Below, one piece after another: positions 1 through 9,583 of a stretch of 64,000 nucleotides of DNA. Position 1 is the stretch's first letter. Every line of letters starts with the position of its first letter. The notes beneath the pieces were generated by a model, which did no database searches, was not told the origin of the DNA, and saw only the letters and a list, made by a program, of their open reading frames with translations. Origin of the DNA: Mangifera indica (taxonomy: Eukaryota; Streptophyta; Magnoliopsida; Sapindales; Anacardiaceae). A program made the translations under genes and the position numbers. The stretch is taken from contig NW_025401201.1 in assembly GCF_011075055.1 (NCBI RefSeq), forward strand, positions 20,001-84,000, written 5' to 3'.

Positions 1-758
1 TGAATGGAGATGGAAATTGGTTACCTCTATAAGGGATTACGCATTTCTGTTTCAGCTTAAACATGTAGCTGTAAATAACACATAAATTTGGAACGTAAAT
101 TGTTAAATGTGATTGATTCAATCCTTATGTAGTGTCTTACTTTTGTAATTCAAGCTATTATGGTGCTAAATTGACATGATTTTGGTCAGAACATAAATTC
201 TGTTTTAAGTGGGTCCCTTGGTCAGGGCAAAATCCCAGTAGCAACAGCAGTAGTTTATTTCTATCTTGCGTCTATAAATTGTGTCTCTTCGAAGAAGAAA
301 CTCTGAGAGTAAACTGATGCCTCTTCTTATGAAGTTCATCATAAACCAATAAATTTTGGCCACTATTATGATGTAATCCTGTACCGTGGTTTCGTCTAAA
401 TATTATATTTTTTATGTGTGTATTCTCTGCATTATATGAGTAAAGATAATATTAAAAATTTTGGAAATTATTTGCATTAGTTTTTCACCTGATTTAATTA
501 CAAATTCTGTTTTAAGTGGGACTCTTGGGTAGGACAAAATCTCAGTAGCAGGAGTAGCGGCAGTACTCACCAACAGTAACAGTTTGTTTCTGACTTACGT
601 TTATAAGTTGCTTCTCTTAGAAGAAGAAACTCTGAGGGTAAACCGACGCCTCTTCTTATGAAGTCCATCATAAACCCATAAATTTATGGCCTCTATTATC
701 ATATAATCCTGTACCGTGGTTTACCGAGTGTTGTCCATCGGATTTCTAATATCTGATT
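1..758. repeat. Flanking repeat module, copy 1
   Basis: AT-rich sequence with no credible gene. It begins with a segment of about 190 bases (1-191) that recurs at 965-1154. Two related monomers follow, starting near 192 and 499; each begins with AAATTCTGTTTTAAGTGGG and includes CCTCTTCTTATGAAGT and TGTAATCCTGTACCGTGG (TATAATCC in some). The module ends with a stretch around TTGTCCATC near 730-758 that is also the end of copy 2. TATAAAT-like motifs inside the monomers could mean promoter or LTR origin, but I do not recognise the family. The copy is cut at its left by the window edge. Confidence 0.75.
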
Positions 759-964
759 GGTATTTTTCCTCATTTTTTTGAAGTCACTTGACACCATTAG
801 CGGCAAAAAGAATTGGTGTTTTGCTATATTTAATTTATTATTATTTGCAAGTTATTTGTTGCAAGAATGCTTTATCCAGATACCATTAAGAACAGTTCGT
901 GCAATATTGAATTTTTTGCCTTCAATAATCAATCCGTTTTTAGCCATAGTTTAGTTGTAGAAAA
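759..964. other. Single-copy AT-rich spacer, no gene seen
   Basis: About 200 bases that I see only once in the window, between the two flanking repeat modules. It is AT-rich with T runs. Short open frames overlap it on the + strand but have no recognisable domain and run into repeat sequence, so I do not call a gene. It shows what followed the repeat module before the retroelement array interrupted copy 2: copy 1 continues as ...CTGATT GGTATTTTT, while copy 2 switches to retroelement sequence at the same point. Confidence 0.5.
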
Positions 965-2050
965 TGAATGGAGATGGAAATTGCTTACCTCTATAAGGTA
1001 TTACGCATTTCTGTTTCAGCTTAAACATGTAGCTGTACATAATATAAATTTGGAACGTAGAATGTTAAATGTGATTGATGCAATCCTTATGTAGTGTCTA
1101 ACTTTTGTAATTCAAACTATTATGGTGCTAATTTGGTATGATTTTGGCCAGAACATAAATTCTGTTTTAAGTGGGTCTCTTGGTCAGGACAAAATCCAAG
1201 TAGCAACAACAGTAGTTTGTTTCTATCTTGCATCTATAAATTGCGCCTCTTAGAAGAAAAACTCTGAGAGTAAACTGACACCTCTTCTTATGAAGTTCAT
1301 CATAAACCCATAAATATATGGCCTCTATTATCATGTAATCCTGTACCGTGGTTTCGTCTAAATATTATATTTTTTGTTTGTGTATTCTCTGCATTATGTG
1401 AGTAAAGATAATATTAAAAATTTTGGAAATTATTTGCATTAGTTTTTCACCTGATTTAATTACAAATTCTGTTTTAAGTGGGTCTCTTGGTTAAGACAAA
1501 ATCGCAGTAGCAGGAGTAGCGGTAGTAGTCACCAGTAGTAGAAGTTTGTTTCTGTCTTACGTCTATAAATTGTGTCTCTTAGAAGAAGAAACTCTGAGAG
1601 TAAACCGACGCCTCTTCTTATGAAGTCCAGCATAAACCCATAAATTTATGGCCTCTATTATCATGTAATCCTGTACCGTGGTTTCGTCTAAATATTAAAT
1701 TTTTTTTTTGTGTATTCTCTGCATTGTGTGAGTAAAGATAATATTAAAAATTTTGGAAATTATTTGTATTAGTTTTTCACCTGATTTAATTACAAATTCT
1801 ATTTTAAGTGGGTCTCTTGGTTAGGACAAAATCTCAATAGCAGGAGTAGCGGCAGTACTCACCAACAGTAACAGTTTGTTTCTGTCTTACGTTTACAAAT
1901 TGCGTCCCTTAGAAGAAGAAACTCTGAGAGTAAACCGACGCCCCTTCTTATGAAGTCCATCATAAACCCATAAATTTATGCCCTCTATTGTCATATAATC
2001 TTGTACCGTGGTTTGCTGAGTGTTGTCCATCAGATTTCTAATATCTGATT
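965..2050. repeat. Flanking repeat module, copy 2
   Basis: Second copy of the module at 1-758, longer by one monomer. Monomers start near 1155, 1462 and 1792, giving spacings of about 307 and 330 bases. Copies differ by scattered substitutions and a few small indels, so this duplication is clearly older than the retroelement array. The copy ends at ATATCTGATT (2041-2050), exactly where copy 1 would continue into the spacer; here it meets retroelement DNA instead. No gene is supported. Confidence 0.75.
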
Positions 2051-2051
2051 T

Positions 2052-2100
2052 GGTAGCCATCTTAAGGATTTGAGGGCAAATCCTTCTCAACCGGGGAGGA
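2052..2100 (+). pseudogene. Truncated 3' end of internal region at array edge (pol C-terminal remnant)
   Basis: The first 49 bases of the array match the stretch just before every other LTR (for example 5014-5062). In the frame used by the gag-protease ORF elsewhere it reads GSHLKDLRANPSQPG, which resembles the C-terminal end of plant Ty3/gypsy pol polyproteins. It is cut at its left side by flanking repeat DNA, so the array starts with a broken element, not with a clean LTR terminus. The segment ends in the purine tract GGGGAGGA. Confidence 0.75.
2093..2100 (+). promoter_or_regulatory. Polypurine tract (PPT), first copy
   Basis: GGGGAGGA lies directly before the LTR start TGATG. In LTR elements this purine run primes plus-strand DNA synthesis. 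The same tract precedes each later LTR, occupying the 8 bases before each listed LTR start, for example 5055-5062 and 8019-8026. Confidence 0.8.
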
Positions 2101-3083
2101 TGATGTATACACGGCTCTATTGTCATTTTTGGGTTCCAAGCCATCCTTAAGTCTCCATGCAACCTTTGAAGCCAAGAAGAATGAAGTTCTAGCAAATCCC
2201 AAGCCAAAGGAAGCATTGCACCTTCAATTTCGGCCCAAAACCACTTTTGCATATAGTCTTATTACATCCACCCAAGGTCCAAATGAATAGCTTGCTCCAA
2301 TTGATCCAAGAGTGTAACTTTTAAAGTCCATCAATGGCCCAAACGTCCAAGCATCATTTTTAGAAGCCCAAAATTGGGTTTTAGTTACATTGGAACTAAG
2401 TTAGAATTTAGTTGTTTTAGTTAGGAAACATCATTCCTAAAGTTAAGGAAAGAGCAACTAACTTTTGTCTTTAGTTAATTACTATGTGTGGGCTTGGTTT
2501 AGAATGAACGACTTAGCTTAATTCATGCCATTTTAGTTGACTTTTGTGGGAAATATTGTATCATTGCCATCCATGCCTCCTGTATAAAGGGGTGGATCTT
2601 CATTTGCAAAAGGTTTTTGGTTTTGCTCTTGAATGAAAATTTGAAGAAAGCTTGTTGGCTTTTTTTTCTCATTTCCTTTATCCAATCATTCTTGGTGGAA
2701 GATTGGTGGTGGACGACCCCAAGGTTGTTGGAACTTTCCTTTATGCCTTGGTTAATTTTCTTGTTGCCATTGAAATCCAAAGTGTGAAGATTTGAATGTG
2801 CGTTGTATGCCTTGGGTACTGTTCACAGTGTGTGATTTTGCAATTTACAGTTTTTGCCAGCAAACTTTGAAGCTAGTTTTGAATGCCTTTTTGATTAAGT
2901 TGTGGTTGACATTATATACCGTTAGAAAGCTCTTTGAATGCTTTTTCCAATGATATATAATTTGCATGATTAGGAGGTCATTTGATTGGATAAAAATTGA
3001 AGAAAAATTGTTGTTGTGCCAAATGAATAGTAACTTCCAGAATTTAGTTTGTGTTGTTGCATTGTCTTGATGGAAATGCACCA
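2101..3083 (+). repeat. LTR 1 (left-most)
   Basis: 983 bases, beginning TGATG after the purine tract and ending CCA two bases before the primer-binding site; an end at 3080 (TGCA) is also possible. The LTR lacks coding sequence. It holds U3 with a TATA box near its middle, then R/U5. Private changes mark it as an edge copy: A at 2111 (CACGG where others have CGCGG), AGTGTAAC near 2314 and GAACGACTT near 2507. Short minus-strand open frames inside it recur in every LTR only because the DNA is conserved. Confidence 0.92.
2583..2588 (+). promoter_or_regulatory. LTR TATA box, first copy
   Basis: TATAAA in the context CCTGTATAAAGGGG, 482 bases into the LTR, is the best candidate for the core promoter of the element RNA. 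The start site should lie about 30 bases downstream and mark the U3/R border. The motif is at the same offset in the later LTRs with small shifts from upstream indels (5545 in LTR 2). With 21 such LTRs in one orientation, the array carries 21 potential promoters reading the same way; none is shown to be active. Confidence 0.65.
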
Positions 3084-3085
3084 TT

Positions 3086-3097
3086 TGGTATCAGAGC
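3086..3097 (+). promoter_or_regulatory. Primer-binding site (tRNA-iMet), first copy
   Basis: TGGTATCAGAGC is complementary to the 3' end of plant initiator tRNA-Met, the usual minus-strand primer for many plant LTR elements. It follows the LTR end by two bases (TT). The other copies start at 6048, 9012, 11986, 14960, 17934, 20912, 23892, 26881, 29870, 32859, 35848, 38838, 41818, 44814, 47803, 50792, 53782, 56776, 59766 and 62752, and all 21 keep the 12-base core. Confidence 0.92.
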
Positions 3098-3342
3098 CTT
3101 GGTTTTTGGTGTGATTTGTACCTCTCGGAGCTACTATTCACCATCAGAATTTACTTTTCACTACAATGTTACTGTTCACAAAACCTTAATTTGCCAAAAA
3201 CACAAAATCCTTCTTAAACTAAACACATACCAATACTCCCCCCAACCATTAAACACTTATAACCATTAGCCTTTACCCACTAGCCATTACCAGAAAACGT
3301 CCCATAAAAGAACTTCAGCCTCATCCTTGGGAATTTACCCAC
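3098..3342 (+). other. Untranslated leader between primer site and gag start
   Basis: About 245 bases rich in A and C with few G in the second half (for example ACTCCCCCCAACC), like the unstructured leaders of many LTR elements. No gene is seen. It contains an indel-prone spot next to CCTCTCGGAGC: this unit lacks 12 bases that most units carry, unit 2 lacks 10, and units 3-21 have the full form. The leader recurs in every unit. Confidence 0.6.
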
Positions 3343-3633
3343 ATGTCACTAAAAGAAGAGGTCAAAGGAGAACTTAAGGCCATTAGGGACCAAATGAATC
3401 AAATGATGCAAATGATGAGAGACTTGACCCTCACTCAAAGCTAAATACCCCTTCCTCCACCTCACCCAACCCAACCACATCACCCAAGAAGACATATTAG
3501 ACCTTCCCTTCCTCCTCCTAGACATACTAGGGAGGAATTGATAATTCATGATGACTTAAGTGAGGAAGAACAAGAGAGGCCACCTATGAGAGAAAAGGAT
3601 GATGATAGGGGCTTAAAGATTGAAATTCCATAA
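3343..3633 (+). pseudogene. gag: Gag N-terminal segment, broken by two stops (unit 1)
   Basis: ATG at 3343 is the first in its frame and is in frame with the long gag ORF at 3646 (101 codons apart). It encodes 33 residues starting MSLKEEVKGELK with a Met/Gln-rich, coiled-coil-like stretch. A TAA at 3442-3444 ends it, and after 62 further sense codons a second TAA lies at 3631-3633. Proline-rich and acidic sequence between the stops reads as coding in the same frame. Both stops are one substitution from sense codons and occur in every unit, so the founder carried them. Neither has a known plant readthrough context. Equivalent ATGs: 6307, 9281, 12255, 15229, 18203, 21181, 24161, 27150, 30139, 33128, 36117, 39107, 42087, 45083, 48072, 51061, 54051, 57045, 60035 and 63019. 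Confidence 0.75.
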
Positions 3634-3645
3634 TTCGAAGGGAGC

Positions 3646-4977
3646 ATGAGTCCAGATGATTTTGTTGATTGGTTACATGCTATAGAGAGAGTTTTTGAAT
3701 ATAAGGGCTATTCGGATGAGAAGAAATGTAAGCTTGCCATCTTGAAATTCAAGGATTATGCATCCTTGTGGTGGGAAAATCCTAAGAAGCAAAGGGAAAG
3801 GGATGGTAAAGAGAGAGTGAGATCTTGGGAGAAACTAAAGAAGCTTATAAAGAGAAGATTCCTCTCGGACAACCATAAACAAGATCTTTACCTTAAGCAA
3901 GGAAGTGATGGAGTAGAGCATTACATAAGGGTGTTTGAGAAGTTATTAATGAGGAGTGAGCTGCTGGAAGTAAAGGAGCAAACCGTTGCAAGATTTATTG
4001 AAGGATTGAATCAAGACATTGCTCATATGGTGGAGTTGCAACCATATTGCACTTTTGAAGATGTGTGTAAGTTGGCTATCAAAGTGGAGAAGGAAAAGAA
4101 GGCCATGAAGCCCATGGTTTCCAAGTCATTCTCCAAAGGGACATTATTTAACAAAAGCATATCTTTTACCAAGGGAACTACCTTCCATAAAGGTTCCCCA
4201 TCTTACACAAATGTTGTTGATTCTTCTTCCAAGGAGAAAGGCAAGGAAAAAATGGTGGAACCAATTATGGACAAGCCTAACATGGAGAAGACCAACCTCT
4301 CGAACAAAAAGTGCTTTAAATGCCAAGGCTATGGGCACTTCCAAGCTGAATGCCCTAATAAGAGAGTTTTATCCTTGATGGAGATACAAGCAATTGAGGA
4401 GTCTCTTCAAGAAGAAGAAGAAAGTGAAGTTTCCAACAATGAAAGCGATGAAGCCAACAAGGAAGAAGAAGAAATTCTACAAGGAGCTGATGAAGGAGAG
4501 TTGCTAGTTATTATGAGAGCTTTGCATGCCAAGCCTCTTCCCCATGAAGAGCAAAGACTCCACATTTTTCAATCAAGGTGCACCATTGGAGGTAAAGTGT
4601 GTTCTTTAATTATTGATAGTGGGAGTTGTGCAAATGTGGTCTCATCCACCTTAGTAGACAAACTTGGGTTATCCACCATGTCACACCCTCAACCATACAA
4701 ACTACAATGGTTGAGTAATGGAACCAGCCTACAAGTTGCAAGGCAAGTGCTTATTTCCTTCTCCATTGGCAATCATTATAATGATAAGTTTTTGTGTGAT
4801 GTGATTCCTATGGATGCTTGTCACTTGTTATTGGGAAGACCTTGGCAATTTGATAGGGAAGTGAAGCATGATGGCAAGAAGAACACTTACTCCTTTAAAT
4901 TCAATGGCAAGACTATCACTTTAACTCCTCTTAGTCCACAACAAGTTCATAAAGCTACTAAGGGAAAAGAAGTCTAG
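3646..4977 (+). CDS. gag: Gag-protease ORF, unit 1 (443 aa, N-terminally incomplete)
   Basis: This frame encodes most of a Ty3/gypsy Gag fused to an aspartic protease. Residues 1-135 are the retrotransposon gag (capsid) domain, with the typical W42-W43 pair in SLWWENP. A basic linker leads to a zinc knuckle CX2CX4HX4C at C223, C226, H231 and C236, which binds RNA. An acidic Glu-rich stretch follows, then a retropepsin with catalytic Asp at 324 (IIDSGS) and the LLLGRPW motif at 394-400. The frame ends in TAG at 4975-4977, where pol would normally continue. The ATG at 3646 is probably not the native start, because the frame extends upstream through two stops to ATG 3343. Gag would form particles and the protease would mature them. 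Unit 1 has E119 where others have Gly, and lacks 15 bases (LHTLK) after LYLK relative to units 8-18. Confidence 0.85.
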   Translation: MSPDDFVDWLHAIERVFEYKGYSDEKKCKLAILKFKDYASLWWENPKKQRERDGKERVRSWEKLKKLIKRRFLSDNHKQDLYLKQGSDGVEHYIRVFEKLLMRSELLEVKEQTVARFIEGLNQDIAHMVELQPYCTFEDVCKLAIKVEKEKKAMKPMVSKSFSKGTLFNKSISFTKGTTFHKGSPSYTNVVDSSSKEKGKEKMVEPIMDKPNMEKTNLSNKKCFKCQGYGHFQAECPNKRVLSLMEIQAIEESLQEEEESEVSNNESDEANKEEEEILQGADEGELLVIMRALHAKPLPHEEQRLHIFQSRCTIGGKVCSLIIDSGSCANVVSSTLVDKLGLSTMSHPQPYKLQWLSNGTSLQVARQVLISFSIGNHYNDKFLCDVIPMDACHLLLGRPWQFDREVKHDGKKNTYSFKFNGKTITLTPLSPQQVHKATKGKEV

Positions 4978-5062
4978 AAAGAGAGGTTGTTTATGAATGG
5001 TCAGCAAGTGGAGGGTAGCCATCTTAAGGATTTGAGGGCAAATCCTTCTCAACCGGGGAGGA
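4978..5062 (+). pseudogene. Pol C-terminal remnant and PPT after the protease (unit 1)
   Basis: Only 85 bases separate the protease stop from the next LTR. In the same frame as gag they read KERLFMNGQQVEGSHLKDL and then RANPSQPG. The second half resembles the C-terminal tail of plant Ty3/gypsy pol proteins, which often end with a DLR-NP motif followed by the purine tract. The internal region therefore looks like an in-frame deletion that removed reverse transcriptase, RNase H and nearly all of integrase. The same 85-base stretch follows each complete gag-protease copy. Confidence 0.6.
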
Positions 5063-6045
5063 TGATGTATACGCGGCTCTATTGTCATTTTTGGGTTCCA
5101 AGCCATCCTTAAGTCTCCATGCAACCTTTGAAGCCAAGAAGAATGAAGTTCTAGCAAATCCCAAGCCAAAGGAAGCATTGCACCTTCAATTTCGGCCCAA
5201 AACCACTTTTGCATATAGTCTTATTACATCCACCCAAGGTCCAAATGAATAGCTTGCTCCAATTGATCCAAGAGTGCAACTTTTAAAGTCCATCAATGGC
5301 CCAAACGTCCAAGCATCATTTTTAGAAGCCCAAAATTGGGTTTTAGTTACATTGGAACTAAGTTAGAATTTAGTTGTTTTAGTTAGGAAACATCATTCCT
5401 AAAGTTAAGGAAAGAGCAACTAACTTTTGTCTTTAGTTAATTACTATGTGTGGGCTTGGTTTAGAATGAACGGCTTAGCTTAATTCATGCCATTTTAGTT
5501 GACTTTTGTGGGAAATATTGTATCATTGCCATCCATGCCTCCTGTATAAAGGGGTGGATCTTCATTTGCAAAAGGTTTTTGGTTTTGCTCTTGAATGAAA
5601 ATTTGAAGAAAGCTTGTTGGCTTTTTTTTCTCATTTCCTTTATCCAATCATTCTTGGTGGAAGATTGGTGGTGGACGACCCCAAGGTTGTTGGAACTTTC
5701 CTTTATGCCTTGGTTAATTTTCTTGTTGCCATTGAAATCCAAAGTGTGAAGATTTGAATGTGCGTTGTATGCCTTGGGTACTGTTCACAGTGTGTGATTT
5801 TGCAATTTACAGTTTTTGCCAGCAAACTTTGAAGCTAGTTTTGAATGCCTTTTTGATTAAGTTGTGGTTGACATTATATACCGTTAGAAAGCTCTTTGAA
5901 TGCTTTTTCCAATGATATATAATTTGCATGATTAGGAGGTCATTTGATTGGATAAAAATTGAAGAAAAATTGTTGTTGTGCCAAATGAATAGTAACTTCC
6001 AGAATTTAGTTTGTGTTGTTGCATTGTCTTGATGGAAATGCACCA
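5063..6045 (+). repeat. LTR 2
   Basis: 983 bases from TGATG to CCA. It differs from LTR 1 by CGCGG near its start and by GCAAC and CGGCTT forms shared with later LTRs, so it already belongs to the common type. TATA box at 5545; primer site follows at 6048. Confidence 0.93.
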
Positions 6046-6609
6046 TTTGGTATCAGAGCCTTGGTTTTTGGTGTGATTTGTTGACCTCTCGGAGCTACTA
6101 TTCACCATCAGAATTTACTTTTCACTATAATGTTACTGTTCACAAAACCTTAATTTGCCAAAAACACAAAACCCTTCTTAAACTAAACACATACCAATAC
6201 TCCCCCCAACCATTAAACACTTATAACCATTAGCCTTTACCCACTAGCCATTACCAGAAAACGTCCCATAAAAGAACTTCAGCCTCATCCTTGGGAATTT
6301 GCCCACATGTCACTAAAAGAAGAGGTCAAAGGAGAACTTAAGGCCATTAGGGACCAAATGAATCAAATGATGCAAATGATGAGAGACTTGACCCTCACTC
6401 AAAGCTAAATACCCCTTCCTCCACCTCACCCAACCCAACCACATCACCCAAGAAGACATATTAGACCTTCCCCTCCTCCTCCTAGACATACTAGGGAGGA
6501 ATTGATAATTCATGATGACTTAAGTGAGGAAGAACAAGAGAGGCCACCTATGAGAGAAAAGGATGATGATAGGGGCTTAAAGATTGAAATTCCATAATTC
6601 GAAGGGAGC

Positions 6610-7941
6610 ATGAGTCCAGATGATTTTGTTGATTGGTTACATGCTATAGAGAGAGTTTTTGAATATAAGGGCTATTCGGATGAGAAGAAATGTAAGCTTG
6701 CCATCTTGAAATTCAAGGATTATGCATCCTTGTGGTGGGAAAATCCTAAGAAGCAAAGGGAAAGGGATGGTAAAGAGAGAGTGAGATCTTGGGAGAAACT
6801 AAAGAAGCTTATAAAGAGAAGATTCCTCTCGGACAACCATAAACAAGATCTTTACCTTAAGCAAGGAAGTGATGGAGTAGAGCATTACATAAGGGTGTTT
6901 GAGAAGTTATTAATGAGGAGTGAGCTGCTGGAAGTAAAGGAGCAAACCGTTGCAAGATTTATTGGAGGATTGAATCAAGACATTGCTCATATGGTGGAGT
7001 TGCAACCATATTGCACTTTTGAAGATGTGTGTAAGTTGGCTATCAAAGTGGAGAAGGAAAAGAAGGCCATGAAGCCCATGGTTTCCAAGTCATTCTCCAA
7101 AGGGACATTATTTAACAAAAGCATATCTTTTACCAAGGGAACTACCTTCCATAAAGGTTCCCCATCTTACACAAATGTTGTTGATTCTTCTTCCAAGGAG
7201 AAAGGCAAGGAAAAAATGGTGGAACCAATTATGGACAAGCCTAACATGGAGAAGACCAACCTCTCGAACAAAAAGTGCTTTAAATGCCAAGGCTATGGGC
7301 ACTTCCAAGCTGAATGCCCTAATAAGAGAGTTTTATCCTTGATGGAGATACAAGCAATTGAGGAGTCTCTTCAAGAAGAAGAAGAAAGTGAAGTTTCCAA
7401 CAATGAAAGCGATGAAGCCAACAAGGAAGAAGAAGAAATTCTACAAGGAGCTGATGAAGGAGAGTTGCTAGTTATTATGAGAGCTTTGCATGCCAAGCCT
7501 CTTCCCCATGAAGAGCAAAGACTCCACATTTTTCAATCAAGGTGCACCATTGGAGGTAAAGTGTGTTCTTTAATTATTGATAGTGGGAGTTGTGCAAATG
7601 TGGTCTCATCCACCTTAGTAGACAAACTTGGGTTATCCACCATGTCACACCCTCAACCATACAAACTACAATGGTTGAGTAATGGAACCAGCCTACAAGT
7701 TGCAAGGCAAGTGCTTATTTCCTTCTCCATTGGCAATCATTATAATGATAAGTTTTTGTGTGATGTGATTCCTATGGATGCTTGTCACTTGTTATTGGGA
7801 AGACCTTGGCAATTTGATAGGGAAGTGAAGCATGATGGCAAGAAGAACACTTACTCCTTTAAATTCAATGGCAAGACTATCACTTTAACTCCTCTTAGTC
7901 CACAACAAGTTCATAAAGCTACTAAGGGAAAAGAAGTCTAG
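6610..7941 (+). CDS. gag: Gag-protease ORF, unit 2 (443 aa)
   Basis: Same product and frame ending as unit 1, with Gly instead of Glu at residue 119. It has the 15-base-deleted form after LYLK. The leader upstream has its own 10-base deletion (GTTGACCTCTCGG near 6080), a form seen in no other unit. The two N-terminal stops are present before the ATG. Confidence 0.85.
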   Translation: MSPDDFVDWLHAIERVFEYKGYSDEKKCKLAILKFKDYASLWWENPKKQRERDGKERVRSWEKLKKLIKRRFLSDNHKQDLYLKQGSDGVEHYIRVFEKLLMRSELLEVKEQTVARFIGGLNQDIAHMVELQPYCTFEDVCKLAIKVEKEKKAMKPMVSKSFSKGTLFNKSISFTKGTTFHKGSPSYTNVVDSSSKEKGKEKMVEPIMDKPNMEKTNLSNKKCFKCQGYGHFQAECPNKRVLSLMEIQAIEESLQEEEESEVSNNESDEANKEEEEILQGADEGELLVIMRALHAKPLPHEEQRLHIFQSRCTIGGKVCSLIIDSGSCANVVSSTLVDKLGLSTMSHPQPYKLQWLSNGTSLQVARQVLISFSIGNHYNDKFLCDVIPMDACHLLLGRPWQFDREVKHDGKKNTYSFKFNGKTITLTPLSPQQVHKATKGKEV

Positions 7942-8026
7942 AAAGAGAGGTTGTTTATGAATGGTCAGCAAGTGGAGGGTAGCCATCTTAAGGATTTGAG
8001 GGCAAATCCTTCTCAACCGGGGAGGA

Positions 8027-9009
8027 TGATGTATACGCGGCTCTATTGTCATTTTTGGGTTCCAAGCCATCCTTAAGTCTCCATGCAACCTTTGAAGCCA
8101 AGAAGAATGAAGTTCTAGCAAATCCCAAGCCAAAGGAAGCATTGCACCTTCAATTTCGGCCCAAAACCACTTTTGCATATAGTCTTATTACATCCACCCA
8201 AGGTCCAAATGAATAGCTTGCTCCAATTGATCCAAGAGTGCAACTTTTAAAGTCCATCAATGGCCCAAACGTCCAAGCATCATTTTTAGAAGCCCAAAAT
8301 TGGGTTTTAGTTACATTGGAACTAAGTTAGAATTTAGTTGTTTTAGTTAGGAAACATCATTCCTAAAGTTAAGGAAAGAGCAACTAACTTTTGTCTTTAG
8401 TTAATTACTATGTGTGGGCTTGGTTTAGAATGAACGGCTTAGCTTAATTCATGCCATTTTAGTTGACTTTTGTGGGAAATATTGTATCATTGCCATCCAT
8501 GCCTCCTGTATAAAGGGGTGGATCTTCATTTGCAAAAGGTTTTTGGTTTTGCTCTTGAATGAAAATTTGAAGAAAGCTTGTTGGCTTTTTTTTCTCATTT
8601 CCTTTATCCAATCATTCTTGGTGGAAGATTGGTGGTGGACGACCCCAAGGTTGTTGGAACTTTCCTTTATGCCTTGGTTAATTTTCTTGTTGCCATTGAA
8701 ATCCAAAGTGTGAAGATTTGAATGTGCGTTGTATGCCTTGGGTACTGTTCACAGTGTGTGATTTTGCAATTTACAGTTTTTGCCAGCAAACTTTGAAGCT
8801 AGTTTTGAATGCCTTTTTGATTAAGTTGTGGTTGACATTATATACCGTTAGAAAGCTCTTTGAATGCTTTTTCCAATGATATATAATTTGCATGATTAGG
8901 AGGTCATTTGATTGGATAAAAATTGAAGAAAAATTGTTGTTGTGCCAAATGAATAGTAACTTCCAGAATTTAGTTTGTGTTGTTGCATTGTCTTGATGGA
9001 AATGCACCA
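8027..9009 (+). repeat. LTR 3
   Basis: 983 bases with the common U3 form (GAAGCCCAAAATTGG near 8290). Primer site at 9012, followed by the first full-length leader of the array (GTTGACTGATTTCTACC near 9045). Confidence 0.93.
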
Positions 9010-9583
9010 TTTGGTATCAGAGCCTTGGTTTTTGGTGTGATTTGTTGACTGATTTCTACCTCTCGGAGCTACTATTCACCATCAGAATTTACTTTTCACT
9101 ATAATGTTACTGTTCACAAAACCTTAATTTGCCAAAAACACAAAACCCTTCTTAAACTAAACACATACCAATACTCCCCCCAACCATTAAACACTTATAA
9201 CCATTAGCCTTTACCCACTAGCCATTACCAGAAAACGTCCCATAAAAGAACTTCAGCCTCATCCTTGGGAATTTGCCCACATGTCACTAAAAGAAGAGGT
9301 CAAAGGAGAACTTAAGGCCATTAGGGACCAAATGAATCAAATGATGCAAATGATGAGAGACTTGACCCTCACTCAAAGCTAAATACCCCTTCCTCCACCT
9401 CACCCAACCCAACCACATCACCCAAGAAGACATATTAGACCTTCCCCTCCTCCTCCTAGACATACTAGGGAGGAATTGATAATTCATGATGACTTAAGTG
9501 AGGAAGAACAAGAGAGGCCACCTATGAGAGAAAAGGATGATGATAGGGGCTTAAAGATTGAAATTCCATAATTCGAAGGGAGC

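Noticed and set aside
757..1094. Two short plus-strand open frames in the flank
   Set aside because: AT-rich, no domain, and one runs from unique spacer into repeat sequence; no support for a gene.
192..2010. Flank monomers as solo LTRs of a second element
   Set aside because: They have TATA-like motifs but I could not find clear TG...CA ends, a primer site or a purine tract, so they are left as unclassified repeats.
2523..2780. Minus-strand open frame of 85 codons in each LTR (and similar 79-, 97- and 66-codon frames in LTR, leader and gag start)
   Set aside because: They lie opposite LTR or gag sequence, have no recognisable domain and recur only because the units are near-identical DNA.
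3086..3097. Possible tRNA gene at TGGTATCAGAGC
   Set aside because: Only the complement of a tRNA 3' end is present, in the position of a primer-binding site; no tRNA fold surrounds it.
3442..3633. Programmed stop readthrough to rejoin gag
   Set aside because: Sequences after the two TAA codons do not match the known CARYYA-type context, and two stops in succession make efficient readthrough unlikely.
4978..5062. Reverse transcriptase, integrase, envelope or chromodomain coding sequence
   Set aside because: Only 85 bases lie between the protease stop and the next LTR, enough only for a short pol tail; none of these domains is present in any unit.
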